Source of the DNA: Streptomyces sp. NBC_00483
Lineage (GTDB): Bacteria > Actinomycetota > Actinomycetes > Streptomycetales > Streptomycetaceae
DNA: 64,000 nt
NCBI RefSeq assembly: GCF_036013745.1
Contig: NZ_CP107880.1
Span: 7,750,001 to 7,814,000 of the forward strand
Direction of reading: 5' to 3'
Every line of letters begins with the position of its first letter. Position 1 is the first letter of the stretch. The notes under the pieces are model-generated. The model did not search any database. It was not told the DNA's origin and was given only the letters and a program-made list of their open reading frames with translations. The translations under genes were made by a program, and so were the position numbers. Shown one piece after another: positions 49,958 to 59,405 of this stretch.

Positions 49958-51013
49958 CTACGGGACCCGCGCCGTCCACTCGTCCGTGCCGAACTTGGTG
50001 CGTACGAGGTCCTGGGCGCGGGCCAGTTCCTCGTCGGTCACCTTGCCCTCGGTCAGGCCGTACCGGCTGCGGAACGAGTCGATCATGCGGGAGATGACCT
50101 CCTCGCGGGGCAGGCCGGTCTGGCGGCGGAGCGGATCGACGCGCTTCTTGGCGCTCTTCGTGCCCTTGTCGGACAGCTTCTCCTTGCCGATGCGCAGCAC
50201 GTCGACCATCTTGTCGGCGTCGATGTCGTACGACATCGTCACGTGGTGCAGCACCGCGCCCTGCCCGGCCGCGACCCGCTTCTGCGCGGCGCCCGCGACC
50301 TTGCCGACGTCCGTGGCGATGTCGTTGAGCGGCTGGTACCAGGCCTTGATGCCCATGTCGGCGAGGGCGCCGAGCACCCAGTCGTCCAGGTAGGCGTAGG
50401 AGTCCTGGAAGGAGAGGCCGGAGACCAGGGACTCGGGGACCGCGAGCGAGTACGTGATGGTGGACTTCGGCTCCGCGAACATGGCGCCGCCGCCGGAGAC
50501 ACGGCGGACGACGGTCACCCCGTGCCGCTCGACGCCCTCCGGGTCGACCTCGTTGCGCAGCGACTGGAAGCTGCCGATGATCACCGCGGGCCGGTCCCAC
50601 TCCCACACGCGCAGCGTCGGCGGCCGCTGCCCGAGCGCGACCTGCTCCACCATCACCTCGTCGAGCGCCATGTGCAGGACGGGGGACTGGGGCGCGTCGT
50701 GGACGAGCTGCCAGTCGTAGTCCCGCCAGTCCGTGGCCTGGGCGAGCGCGCGGCGCACGGCGGTGGCGACGCCCTCGGTCGTCAGGCCGAGCATCACCGT
50801 GCCGGCCGGCAGTCCCGCGTCGATCCGGGCGGCGAGGGTGGCGGTGTCGGCGTCGGCCGGGGCGCCTTCGAGCGCGGCGTTGATCGCGAGGAGCGCGTCG
50901 TCCGGTTCGAGGAAGAAGTCGCCCGCCACCCGGACCTGGCGCAGCACGCCGTCCGCCACGTCCACGTCGACGACGACGAGCTTGCCGCCGGGGATCTTGT
51001 ACTCGCCGTGCAC
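49958..51013 (-). CDS. lplA: Lipoate-protein ligase with accessory domain at the N-terminus
   Basis: This 351-residue ligase attaches lipoate to 2-oxoacid dehydrogenases and GcvH. The catalytic LplA domain (about residue 100 onward) has RRVSGGGAMF with the lipoyl-adenylate loop and the lysine of NDIATDVGKVAGAAQKR split over about 205-222. Residues 1-95 (IPGGKLVVVDVDV, VAGDFFLEPDDAL) look like the accessory domain that is C-terminal in E. coli LplA, so the order is reversed. The GTG at 51013 has GGAAGG upstream. Confidence 0.87.
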   Translation of the reverse strand: MHGEYKIPGGKLVVVDVDVADGVLRQVRVAGDFFLEPDDALLAINAALEGAPADADTATLAARIDAGLPAGTVMLGLTTEGVATAVRRALAQATDWRDYDWQLVHDAPQSPVLHMALDEVMVEQVALGQRPPTLRVWEWDRPAVIIGSFQSLRNEVDPEGVERHGVTVVRRVSGGGAMFAEPKSTITYSLAVPESLVSGLSFQDSYAYLDDWVLGALADMGIKAWYQPLNDIATDVGKVAGAAQKRVAAGQGAVLHHVTMSYDIDADKMVDVLRIGKEKLSDKGTKSAKKRVDPLRRQTGLPREEVISRMIDSFRSRYGLTEGKVTDEELARAQDLVRTKFGTDEWTARVP

Positions 51014-51034
51014 GGTGTGCCGCCTTCCACCAGG

Positions 51035-51070
51035 TTGTCTGTGTATTTGTCTGTGTATTTGTCGGTGCTT
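51035..51070. repeat. 12-bp AT-rich tandem repeat upstream of lplA
   Basis: TTGTCTGTGTAT occurs at 51035-51046 and 51047-51058, with a third changed copy TTGTCGGTGCTT at 51059-51070. It starts 22 bp upstream of the lipoate ligase start and is AT-rich for this genome, so it lies in the 5' leader or promoter. Confidence 0.85.
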
Positions 51071-51233
51071 TTTCTGTGCTTTGTCTTGCTCGCGGACAAC
51101 GCTAACCGGAGTCCGGACATTCCCGGGCACGGGCGGGCCCGCGTCGGCCCCCGTCGGTATTGACACTTCGTCAGATCTCCCGCATCGTCGGCCCGCGCCC
51201 GCCCACCGGACCGGCTACCGGAGGAGCTCGTCC

Positions 51234-52034
51234 ATGGACCTCGACGACACCCCAGTGCCCGACTACGGCGCCCTGCACCGGGTCGACGGCCGCACCTTCG
51301 TCCTGCTCGGTGCGGGCAACGGCATCGGGCGGCAGACCGCCCACGCGCTCACCTCGGCGGGCGCGTGCGTCTTGTGCGTGGACGTCGACAAGGAGCGGGT
51401 GGACGCGGTCGCGGCCCAGACCGGTGGCGTCCCGTACGTGGCGGACGTGACGCGGCGACAGGACATGCGGGAGCTCTTCGCGTACGCGCAACGGGAGTTG
51501 GGGCCGGTCGGCGGCGTCGTCGACATCGTCGGCATGGCCCGTTACGAGGCCCTGGACGGGCTCGACGACGACGCGTGGCAGTGGCACTTCGACCTGGTCC
51601 TGCGGCACGCCTGGCTCGCCGTTCAGTACGGGGGAGCGGCGGTGGCGGCGGCGGGCGGCGGGCCGCTGGTGTTCGTGGCGTCCGTGTCGGGGCTCACGGC
51701 GGCTCCGCTGCACGGCGCGTACGGAGCCGCCAAGGCGGGGCTGATGTCCCTGGTGCGGACGGCTGCCGTCGAGTACGGGCCGCGCGGGGTGCGGGTCAAT
51801 GCGGTGGCGCCCGGTGTGGTGTGGACGCCGCGGGTCGCGGGGCTGCTCGGGGAGGAGGGGCGTGCTGTCAATGCGGCGAACGCACCGCTCGGCCGTGTCG
51901 CCCAGCCCGCCGACATCGCCGCGGCCCTCCTCTTCCTGGCCTCGCCGCTCTCCTCGTACGTGACCGGGCAGACGCTCGTCGTGGATGGCGGCACCGGGGT
52001 CAAGTTCCCGTACCCGACGATCGGCGACACGTAA
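51234..52034 (+). CDS. SDR oxidoreductase
   Basis: This 266-residue classical SDR has LLGAGNGIGRQTA near 24-36, VDVDKER after strand 2, FVASVSGL with the serine, YGAAKAG near 163-169 with Tyr and Lys, and the ending TLVVDGGTGV. GGAGGAG precedes the ATG. It stands alone between the lipoate ligase and GH2 genes; substrate unknown. Confidence 0.86.
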   Translation: MDLDDTPVPDYGALHRVDGRTFVLLGAGNGIGRQTAHALTSAGACVLCVDVDKERVDAVAAQTGGVPYVADVTRRQDMRELFAYAQRELGPVGGVVDIVGMARYEALDGLDDDAWQWHFDLVLRHAWLAVQYGGAAVAAAGGGPLVFVASVSGLTAAPLHGAYGAAKAGLMSLVRTAAVEYGPRGVRVNAVAPGVVWTPRVAGLLGEEGRAVNAANAPLGRVAQPADIAAALLFLASPLSSYVTGQTLVVDGGTGVKFPYPTIGDT

Positions 52035-52213
52035 GGGCTTCGGCCCGCCGCCCGTCCCTCCCTGCTGAGGAGTGGCCTGAAGTCTCAGGTGTCACGGGCT
52101 CCTCACGCACCTTATTCGGTAAGGCTATTGACTAATCCCCACGCGAAGCCACAAGAATCTGTTGGCTCACGTTTGCTTATGGCGAGTCCTGTTGGCTTCG
52201 AGGGGATTTCCGC
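52035..52213 (+). promoter_or_regulatory. GH2 upstream region with 8-bp inverted repeat
   Basis: CGAAGCCA (52144-52151) and TGGCTTCG (52193-52200) are perfect inverted copies, with a further GTTGGCT at 52161-52167 between them. A possible -35 TTGACT is at 52128-52133. The stretch is comparatively AT-rich and holds no gene. Confidence 0.4.
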
Positions 52214-55200
52214 ATGTCTGCTAGTCGTAGATCCGTCAGTCGTAGATCCGTGCTGGCTGCGAGCGCGGCCGCCCCCGTCGTGGGGGCGCTCGCAGCGCCC
52301 GCCGCCGGCGCCGCCGAGGGTCGCGCGGGGAACGTCGGGCGCCGCACCGTCGAGCTCGCCGACGGCTGGCGCTTCGCGCTGGTCAGCCCGGACGGCATCA
52401 CCGATCCGACCGGCGCGTACGCCGACGCCGAGCGGCCCGACTACGACGACGCGAAGTGGCGGAAGGTCGCCGTCCCGCACGACTGGTCCATCGAGCAGAC
52501 CCCCACCACCGAGCACAACACCACGAGCGGCACGGGCTTCCTCCCCGGCGGACTCGGCTGGTACCGCAAGACGTTCACGGTGCCGAAGGCGTACGCGGGC
52601 AAGCGGATCTCCGTCGAGTTCGACGGCGTCTACATGGACGCCAACGTCTACGTGAACGGCGAGCTCGTCACCCACCACCCCTACGGCTACACCGGGTTCG
52701 CCCACGACATCACCGACCTGCTGCACGTCGACGGCGCCACCTCCAACCTCCTCGCCGTCGAGGTCCGCAATCGCCTGCCCAGCAGCCGCTGGTACTCCGG
52801 CAGCGGCATCTACCGCAGGGCCCGCCTCGTCGTCACCGAACCGGTGCACGTCGAGCGCTGGGGCACGTTCGTCACGACGCCCGACCTCGCCGAGACCCTC
52901 AAGAAGGGCTACGCCACCGTCGACGTAAGCACGACCGTCGCCAATGCCTCGGGCGCCGCACGCGACGTGACGGTCCTCTCCACGGTCCGCGACGCGAAGG
53001 GCCGCCGCGTGGCGCGCGCCGAGTCGACCCTCGCGGGAGTCGGCAAGGACGGCAAGACGGATCACCTTCAACTACGGATCAACAAGCCGGAGTTGTGGTC
53101 CATCGGGACTCCGGGGAACCGCTACACGCTCGTCACCGACCTGCGCGTCGACGGCCGCACCGTCGACACCTACCGCACCCGCTTCGGCCTCCGGCACGCC
53201 ACCTTCGACCCCGACGAGGGCCTCTCGCTCAACGGCACCCACACGAAGATCAAGGGCGTCGACCTGCACCACGACCTCGGTGCGCTCGGCGCCGCCGTGC
53301 AACCCGACGCCGTACGCCGCCAGTTGACCATCATGAAGTCCATGGGCGTCAACGCGCTGCGCACCTCGCACAACCCGCCCGCGCCCGAGGTCATCGAGGC
53401 CTGCGAGGACCTCGGCCTGATCATGCTCGTCGAGGCCTTCGACTGCTGGCGCACCGGCAAGAACACCTACGACTACGGCCGCTTCTTCGACGAGCACTCC
53501 GACGCCGACATCGCCGAGATGGTGCGCGCCGCCCGCAACTCCCCGGCCGTCCTGATGTGGTCCATCGGCAACGAGATCCCCGACTCCACTCAGACGCAGG
53601 GCATCGCCATGGCGGAGCGTCTCATCGCCGACGTCAAGGAACTCGACGGCACCCGCCCGGTCGTCATCGGCTCCGACAAGTACCGCTCGCTGCCCGCCGT
53701 GGGCTCGCCCGCCGACAAGATCGTCGCCGGGCTGGACGGCCTCGGCCTCAACTACAACACTGCCGCCTCCGTCGACGCGCTGCACAAGCGCTACCCGCAC
53801 CTGTTCCTCTTCGAGTCCGAGTCCTCGTCCGAGACATCGAGCCGGGGTACGTACCAGGAGCCGGAACACCTCAACACGGGCGAGAACCACACCCCCGGCA
53901 AGCGTGCCACCTCCTCCTACGACAACAACCTCGCCTCCTGGACCATGAGCGGCGAGTACGGCCTGAAGAAGGACCGTGACCGGCGCTTCTTCGCCGGTGA
54001 GTTCCTGTGGTCGGGCATCGACTACATCGGCGAACCCACCCCGTACGACGTGTTCCCGGTGAAGGCCTCGTTCTTCGGCGCGGTCGACACGGCCGGCTTC
54101 CCGAAGGACATGTACCACCTCTTCCGCAGCCAGTGGGTCGACGAGCCGATGGTGCATCTGCTGCCGATGGACTGGACGACGTACGAGGACGGTCAGGAGG
54201 TGGAGGTGTGGGCGTACGCGAACGTCGCCGAGGTCGAGCTTTACCTCAACGGCCGTTCCCTGGGCACCCGTTCCTTCGACGAGAAGAAGACCGTCGACGG
54301 CCGCCCGTACCTGGAGACCACGGAGGCCACGCACGACGACAAGACCGTCACGTCCGGCGCCTACCCCGGCAGCTACACCTCGCCGAACGGCAGCGCGGGC
54401 AAGCTGCACCTGACATGGAAGGTGCCCTTCGCGGCCGGTGAGCTGAAGGCGGTCGCGCGGCGCGGCGGCAAGACGGTGGCGACGGACGTGCTGCGTACGG
54501 CCGGAGCCCCGCATGCCGTGCGTCTGACGGCGGACCGGAAGTCGGTCGCGGCGGACGGGCGGGCCCTCGCCTTCGTCACCGCGGAGGTAGTCGACGCGAA
54601 GGGAACCGTCGTCCCCGACGCCGCGCAGCTCCTCGAATTCAGCGTGAAGGGCGGCCACTTGGCGGGCGTCGACAACGGGCAGCAGGAGTCCGCCGAGCGC
54701 TACCAGGCCAGCACCCGCACCACGTTCCACGGGCTCGCGCTCGCGATCGTGCGCGCCGGCACCGAGCCGGGTTCCCTCACCGTCACGGCGCGCGCGGACG
54801 GACTGCGGCAGGGCAGGGCGACGCTACGCGTCACGGGCCCGGCGGGAGAACCCGTCACCCCGGCCGAGCCCTTCGCCCCCGACCCGGGCCCGGGCGCCAC
54901 CAAGTACCCGCACGCCGACGCCAGTTACTCGGGTGCCACGAAGACACTCCCCGCCGCGATGCTCGACGGCGACCCGGCCACCCAGTGGTCCAACGCGTTC
55001 AGCAAGGACGCCACCGCCCTGCTGCCCGCCTTCAAGGGCGCGCGGCCGGAGGACTGGGTCTCGGTGACCTGGGCCGAGGAACGGCAAGTGGGCCGCATCG
55101 AGGCCTCCTTCACGGTCGATGCCACCCACTCCCTGCCCGCCGCGATCGAGGTGGCGGTCGGCGACGGCGACACGTACACCGTCGTGGACGACGCCGACAT

Positions 55201-55348
55201 CGCCTGGGCCAAGGCCTCCGGCGAGCCCACCGTCATCACCTTCGACGCGGTACGAGGACGATCGCTCCGCCTGAAGCTGACCAGCAGCAAGCCCGGGGAC
55301 GTCACGGGCGCCGTGGGGATCAGCGCGCTGGACGTGGCGCAGTCGTGA
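52214..55348 (+). CDS. Tat-exported GH2 glycosidase (beta-galactosidase/glucuronidase type) with C-terminal binding domain
   Basis: This 1044-residue secreted enzyme has a duplicated twin-arginine motif (SRRSVSRRSVLAAS) and signal to about residue 35. A GH2 sugar-binding jelly roll (about 45-200), an Ig-like domain and a TIM barrel follow, with acid/base E454 in SIGNEIPD and nucleophile E534 in LFLFESES. Then come Ig-like modules and, from about 895, an F5/8 type C-like carbohydrate-binding domain (YSGATKTLPAAMLDGDPATQ). Its stop overlaps the GH67 start (GTGA), so an exported and a cytoplasmic glycosidase are translated together. Confidence 0.88.
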   Translation: MSASRRSVSRRSVLAASAAAPVVGALAAPAAGAAEGRAGNVGRRTVELADGWRFALVSPDGITDPTGAYADAERPDYDDAKWRKVAVPHDWSIEQTPTTEHNTTSGTGFLPGGLGWYRKTFTVPKAYAGKRISVEFDGVYMDANVYVNGELVTHHPYGYTGFAHDITDLLHVDGATSNLLAVEVRNRLPSSRWYSGSGIYRRARLVVTEPVHVERWGTFVTTPDLAETLKKGYATVDVSTTVANASGAARDVTVLSTVRDAKGRRVARAESTLAGVGKDGKTDHLQLRINKPELWSIGTPGNRYTLVTDLRVDGRTVDTYRTRFGLRHATFDPDEGLSLNGTHTKIKGVDLHHDLGALGAAVQPDAVRRQLTIMKSMGVNALRTSHNPPAPEVIEACEDLGLIMLVEAFDCWRTGKNTYDYGRFFDEHSDADIAEMVRAARNSPAVLMWSIGNEIPDSTQTQGIAMAERLIADVKELDGTRPVVIGSDKYRSLPAVGSPADKIVAGLDGLGLNYNTAASVDALHKRYPHLFLFESESSSETSSRGTYQEPEHLNTGENHTPGKRATSSYDNNLASWTMSGEYGLKKDRDRRFFAGEFLWSGIDYIGEPTPYDVFPVKASFFGAVDTAGFPKDMYHLFRSQWVDEPMVHLLPMDWTTYEDGQEVEVWAYANVAEVELYLNGRSLGTRSFDEKKTVDGRPYLETTEATHDDKTVTSGAYPGSYTSPNGSAGKLHLTWKVPFAAGELKAVARRGGKTVATDVLRTAGAPHAVRLTADRKSVAADGRALAFVTAEVVDAKGTVVPDAAQLLEFSVKGGHLAGVDNGQQESAERYQASTRTTFHGLALAIVRAGTEPGSLTVTARADGLRQGRATLRVTGPAGEPVTPAEPFAPDPGPGATKYPHADASYSGATKTLPAAMLDGDPATQWSNAFSKDATALLPAFKGARPEDWVSVTWAEERQVGRIEASFTVDATHSLPAAIEVAVGDGDTYTVVDDADIAWAKASGEPTVITFDAVRGRSLRLKLTSSKPGDVTGAVGISALDVAQS
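52223..52252 (+). repeat. 15-bp tandem duplication of the twin-arginine motif
   Basis: AGTCGTAGATCCGT occurs at 52223 and again at 52238, each copy encoding SRRSV. The signal peptide of the GH2 protein therefore carries two twin-arginine pairs. Confidence 0.9.
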
Positions 55349-57366
55349 CACCCCCGCACGGCGTCGATACACCCCCGCACAGCGTCGCTGCACCCCTGCA
55401 CGGCGTCGATCCCGCGTGGCTGCCCGACGGGGCGCTGCGCGGGGTCGGCGCGCGGCGCGTCCTCGTGCGGGGCGAGGGCGTACTGGTGGACACCGTCCGG
55501 ACCGAAGTGACCGACGCCTGCGCGAAGTTCGGCGGAAAGGTGGTCGGAGAGGGCGAGGCGTACGAGCTGCTGCTCCAGGTCACTGGTGCCGGCGACCAAG
55601 GGGCCGAAGGGTTCCTCCTGGAGCGGGGCGCCGGCCGCGCCACCGTCACCGCCGCCACCCCGGCCGGCCTGCTCCACGGCTACTTCCACGTCGTCCGCCT
55701 AGGCGGGGCCGCCTTCGCCGACGCGCCGCCCGAAACGCACCGGCCCGCCCTCGACCTGCGCATGCTCGACCACTGGGACAACGTCGACGTGCACCCCGTG
55801 ATGGGGCAGGTGGAGCGCGGGTACGCGGGCGGATCGCTGTTCTGGCGGGACGGGAAGGCCCGCGCGGAGCCGGAACGGGTGCGGGCGTATGCGCGGCTGC
55901 TCGCGGCCAGTGGCGTCAACGCGCTCGGCGTCAACAACGTCAACGTGCACGCGACGGAAGCCCGGCTGCTCACCGACCGGATCGGTGAAGTCGCCGCCAT
56001 CGCCGCCGAGTTGCGCCACTACGGCATCCGTACCCACCTCTCCGTCAGCTTCGCCGCGCCCCTGCTCCTCGGCGGCCTCGACACCGCCGATCCGCTCGAC
56101 GAAGGCGTACGGGCGTGGTGGCGGGCGGCCGTGGACCGGGTGTACGACGTCATCCCCGACTTCGGCGGCTTCATCGTCAAGGCCGACTCCGAGGGGCAGC
56201 CGGGGCCTTTCGCCTACGGCCGCTCGCACGCCGACGGGGCGAACCTGCTCGCCGACGCGCTCGCCCCGCACGGCGGCACGGTCCACTGGCGGGCGTTCGT
56301 GTACGACCACCGCCAGGACTGGCGCGACCGGAGCACGGACCGGGCGCGCGCCGCGTACGACCATTTCGCCCCGCTGGACGGGCAGTTCAGGGACAACGCC
56401 GTCCTCCAGGTGAAGCACGGGCCGATGGACTTCCAGGTCCGTGAACCCGTGTCGCCGGTCATCGGTGCGCTGCCCGCCACGCGCGTCGCCGTCGAGCTCC
56501 AGGTCACCCAGGAGTACACCGGGCAGCAGTGGCACGTGTGCGCGCTCGCACCGATGTGGAGCGAGGTGCTGCGGTTCCGAACCCATGGCGGCGACGGTCC
56601 CACGGTTGGGCAACTAGCCGCGGGCGGCGGTCTGGTGGCCGTCTCCAATGCGGGCGACGACCCGTTCTGGACCGGCCACCCACTCGCCCAGTTCAACCTG
56701 TACGCCTTCGGCCGGCTGGCCTGGAACCCGGATGCCGAACCCGGACAACTCCTGGACGAGTGGATCGAGTTGACGTTCACGCCGGAGTCGACCGGTGATC
56801 CCGCCCTGCTGCGGTCCGGGCTGCACGACGTGCTCGCCGGGTCCTGGGTGACGTACGAGAAGTACACCGCGCCCCTCGGCGTCGGCTTCATGGTGCAGCC
56901 CGGTCACCACTACGGGCCGAGTGTCGACGGATACGAGTACAGCCCCTGGGGCACCTACCACTTCGCCGATCGCGACGGCGTCGGCGTGGACCGCAGCCGC
57001 GCCACCGGCACCGGATACGCGGGCCAGTACGCGCCGCCCTGGTCGGACACGTACGAGACCCCGGACACCTGCCCCGACGAACTGCTCCTGTTCTTCCACC
57101 ACGTGCCCTACGAGCACGTGCTGCACAGCGGCAGGACCGTCATCCAGCACATCTACGACACCCACTTCGAGGGCGTCGAGGAAGTGGTGGCCGCGCAGGA
57201 GGTGTGGGCGTCGCTCGCCGGGCTGATGACACCCGCACGGCACGCCCGCGTGAGCGAGCTGTACGAGGAGCAGTTGCGCTGCGCCCGCGAGTGGCGGGAC
57301 CAGGTCAACAGCTACTTCCTGCGCAAGTCGGGGGTGCCGGACGGGGCGGGGCGGCTCATCCACTGA
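55345..57366 (+). CDS. aguA: GH67 alpha-glucuronidase
   Basis: This 673-residue enzyme removes (4-O-methyl)glucuronic acid from the non-reducing end of xylo-oligosaccharides. Likely catalytic residues are E283 (DSEGQPGP), D362 (HGPMDFQ) and E390 (TQEYTG), placed as in known GH67 enzymes. No signal peptide is present, so it acts on imported aldouronates. Residues 2-22 are three heptapeptides (TPPHGVD, TPPHSVA, APLHGVD) from a 21-bp triplication. The GTG overlaps the GH2 stop. Confidence 0.93.
   Translation: MTPPHGVDTPPHSVAAPLHGVDPAWLPDGALRGVGARRVLVRGEGVLVDTVRTEVTDACAKFGGKVVGEGEAYELLLQVTGAGDQGAEGFLLERGAGRATVTAATPAGLLHGYFHVVRLGGAAFADAPPETHRPALDLRMLDHWDNVDVHPVMGQVERGYAGGSLFWRDGKARAEPERVRAYARLLAASGVNALGVNNVNVHATEARLLTDRIGEVAAIAAELRHYGIRTHLSVSFAAPLLLGGLDTADPLDEGVRAWWRAAVDRVYDVIPDFGGFIVKADSEGQPGPFAYGRSHADGANLLADALAPHGGTVHWRAFVYDHRQDWRDRSTDRARAAYDHFAPLDGQFRDNAVLQVKHGPMDFQVREPVSPVIGALPATRVAVELQVTQEYTGQQWHVCALAPMWSEVLRFRTHGGDGPTVGQLAAGGGLVAVSNAGDDPFWTGHPLAQFNLYAFGRLAWNPDAEPGQLLDEWIELTFTPESTGDPALLRSGLHDVLAGSWVTYEKYTAPLGVGFMVQPGHHYGPSVDGYEYSPWGTYHFADRDGVGVDRSRATGTGYAGQYAPPWSDTYETPDTCPDELLLFFHHVPYEHVLHSGRTVIQHIYDTHFEGVEEVVAAQEVWASLAGLMTPARHARVSELYEEQLRCAREWRDQVNSYFLRKSGVPDGAGRLIH
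55348..55410 (+). repeat. 21-bp triplication at the GH67 N-terminus
   Basis: Units begin at 55348, 55369 and 55390 and encode TPPHGVD, TPPHSVA and APLHGVD. They follow the start codon directly. This is the same unit length and copy number as the insertion in the DUF1537 kinase but a different sequence. Confidence 0.9.
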
Positions 57367-57379
57367 GCCGCCCCGCCCC
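57343..57379. terminator. Bidirectional terminator with 15-bp perfect stem
   Basis: GGGGCGGGGCGGCTC (57343-57357) pairs exactly with GAGCCGCCCCGCCCC (57365-57379) across a 7-nt loop. The GH67 stop codon (57364-57366) lies at the loop edge. It separates the convergent GH67 and GH42 genes. Confidence 0.88.
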
Positions 57380-57386
57380 GGCGGCG

Positions 57387-59405
57387 TCACTCGACGCGGA
57401 GCACCGCCACGCCCAGCGGGCCGAGCGTGAGCGGCCCACCCTTCTCGTGGCGTTCGCCGGTGAGGAGATCGGTCGCAGTGGTGTGAGCCGTCAACTCGAC
57501 TGCCACAGCACCATGGTTGAGCAGGAACAGCACCCGCGTGCCGTCCGGCGCGACGCGGGTCGCCGACTCGACATCGCGGTGGTCCGCGTACGGGCCGATC
57601 AGATCGTGGCGGGCGAGCACGGCACGCACCACCCGGTCCGTGCCCGCCTCGTCCAGGTGTGTCGCCACGTACCAGCCCTCACCGCCGCTCTCGCCGAAGC
57701 GGTTGCGGGTCACGGCCGGGGTGCCCGCGTAGAAGTCGGACGTGTAGCGGGCCACCGGCTCGGCGCCCTGCGGGATCACGATCTCGAAGACCAGGCTCCC
57801 CTCGCCGCCGCCCCCGTCCAGCGGGTTCGTGACCCCGGCCGGGCGCGCGTCCCACTCGTCGACGCGCACCCCCATCAGCGGCGCCAACGGGCCCGGCACA
57901 TCGGCGAGGAACGCGCGGTCGTGCTCGTCGCAGCGCCCCGAGAGGAACGTCGTCAGCACCGTCCCGCCGCGCTCCGCCACGGCCTCCAGGCGCCCGGCCA
58001 GATCCCCCTTCACCAGGTGCAGCGCGGGCGCGAGCACCACGTCGTAGCCCGACAGGTCCGCCGTCACCGGGACGACGTCCACGTCCGCGCCCGCCGCCCG
58101 CGCCGCGCCGTAGTAGGCGTGCACGACGTCGAGGTACTTCACGAGCCGAGACGGGCCGTCCGAGATCTCCAGCGCCCACCAGCTGTCCCAGTCGAAGAGC
58201 AGCGCGGTGCGGGCCGGGGTGCGCGCGCCGACGGTGCTCGACCCCAGTGATGCCAACTCGCCGCCCAATGCGGCAACTTCACCGAAGACGCGAGTGTCCT
58301 CCCGGCCCGCATGTCCGATCACCGCGCCGAAGAACTTCTCGCTCGCCCCGCGCGAGGCCCGCATCTGGAAGTACAGGGCCGCGTCCGCGCCGTGCGCCAC
58401 CGCCTGCCATGTCGCCAGTCGCAACTCGCCCGGTCTGCGCAGTGGATTGACGTCGCGGCACGCCGTCGTCGACGGGGCCTGCTCCATCAGCCAGAACGGG
58501 GCGCCGTCCTTCAGGCCGCGCATCAGGTCGTGGGCGAGCGCCGGCCACGACGGCGGCTTGTCGAGCGGCGGATAGCTGTCCCACGACGCGAAGTCGAGGT
58601 GCGGCGCCCACCGGTGGTAGTCCAACGGGCGGTACATGCCCATGAAGTTGGTCGTCACCGGGGTGGCCGGGTCGTGCGCGCGGATCGCCTCCTTCTCCGC
58701 CACGAAGCAGCCGAGCAGCGCGTCCGTCGTGAAGCGCAGGTAGTCGAGCGTGATGCCCTGGAAGGCGGTGTGGTCCGGGCCGCGCCAGTGCTCGGTGAGC
58801 GCGTTCGGCGGCTCGATCTGCGACCAGTCCGTGAAGCGGTGCGACCAGAACGTCGTGCACCAGGCGTCGTTGAGGGCGTCGAGACTGCCGTGCCGCTCGC
58901 GCAGCCAGTCGCGGAACGCCTCCGCGCACCGTTCGCAGTAACAGGCCCCGCCGTACTCGTTGTTGACGTGCCAGGCCAGCAGCGCCGGGTGGTGCGCGTA
59001 CCGCTCGGCCAGGCGGGAGGCGAGCGCGGTCGACAGACGCCGGTACGTCCGTGAGCTCGGGCAGAAGTTGTGGCGCTGGCCGTACGCGTGCCGGCGGCCC
59101 TCGAAGTCGGTGCGGTTGACCTCCGGGTGCGCCTTCGCCAGCCAGGGCGGGAGTGCGGCCGTACCGGTGGCGAGGACGACGCGACGGCCCTCGGCGGACG
59201 CGCGGTCCAGGATGTCGTCGACCACCGTGAAGTCGTAGCTGTCCGGGGCGGGTTGGGTCAGCGACCAGATGAAGACGCCGACGGTCAGGGTGTCGATCCC
59301 GGCCTTCGTGAAGAGCCGGTGGTCGGCGTCCCACACCTCCTTCGGCCACTGCTCGGGGTTGTAGTCACCGCCGTAGAGGATCTTGTCGATGTGCGGGCGA
59401 CTCAT
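57387..59405 (-). CDS. GH42 beta-galactosidase (second copy)
   Basis: This 672-residue cytoplasmic GH42 enzyme has GGDYNPEQW near 12-20, acid/base E150 in HVNNEYG, nucleophile E309 in FWLMEQAPS, and the full zinc set C115, C155, C157 and C160. It is clearly diverged from the GH42 at 37321-39309. Some GH42 enzymes act on alpha-L-arabinosides or galacto-oligosaccharides. Its ATG overlaps the DUF624 gene stop (ATGA), placing it last in the Lpl-type importer operon. Confidence 0.9.
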   Translation of the reverse strand: MSRPHIDKILYGGDYNPEQWPKEVWDADHRLFTKAGIDTLTVGVFIWSLTQPAPDSYDFTVVDDILDRASAEGRRVVLATGTAALPPWLAKAHPEVNRTDFEGRRHAYGQRHNFCPSSRTYRRLSTALASRLAERYAHHPALLAWHVNNEYGGACYCERCAEAFRDWLRERHGSLDALNDAWCTTFWSHRFTDWSQIEPPNALTEHWRGPDHTAFQGITLDYLRFTTDALLGCFVAEKEAIRAHDPATPVTTNFMGMYRPLDYHRWAPHLDFASWDSYPPLDKPPSWPALAHDLMRGLKDGAPFWLMEQAPSTTACRDVNPLRRPGELRLATWQAVAHGADAALYFQMRASRGASEKFFGAVIGHAGREDTRVFGEVAALGGELASLGSSTVGARTPARTALLFDWDSWWALEISDGPSRLVKYLDVVHAYYGAARAAGADVDVVPVTADLSGYDVVLAPALHLVKGDLAGRLEAVAERGGTVLTTFLSGRCDEHDRAFLADVPGPLAPLMGVRVDEWDARPAGVTNPLDGGGGEGSLVFEIVIPQGAEPVARYTSDFYAGTPAVTRNRFGESGGEGWYVATHLDEAGTDRVVRAVLARHDLIGPYADHRDVESATRVAPDGTRVLFLLNHGAVAVELTAHTTATDLLTGERHEKGGPLTLGPLGVAVLRVE

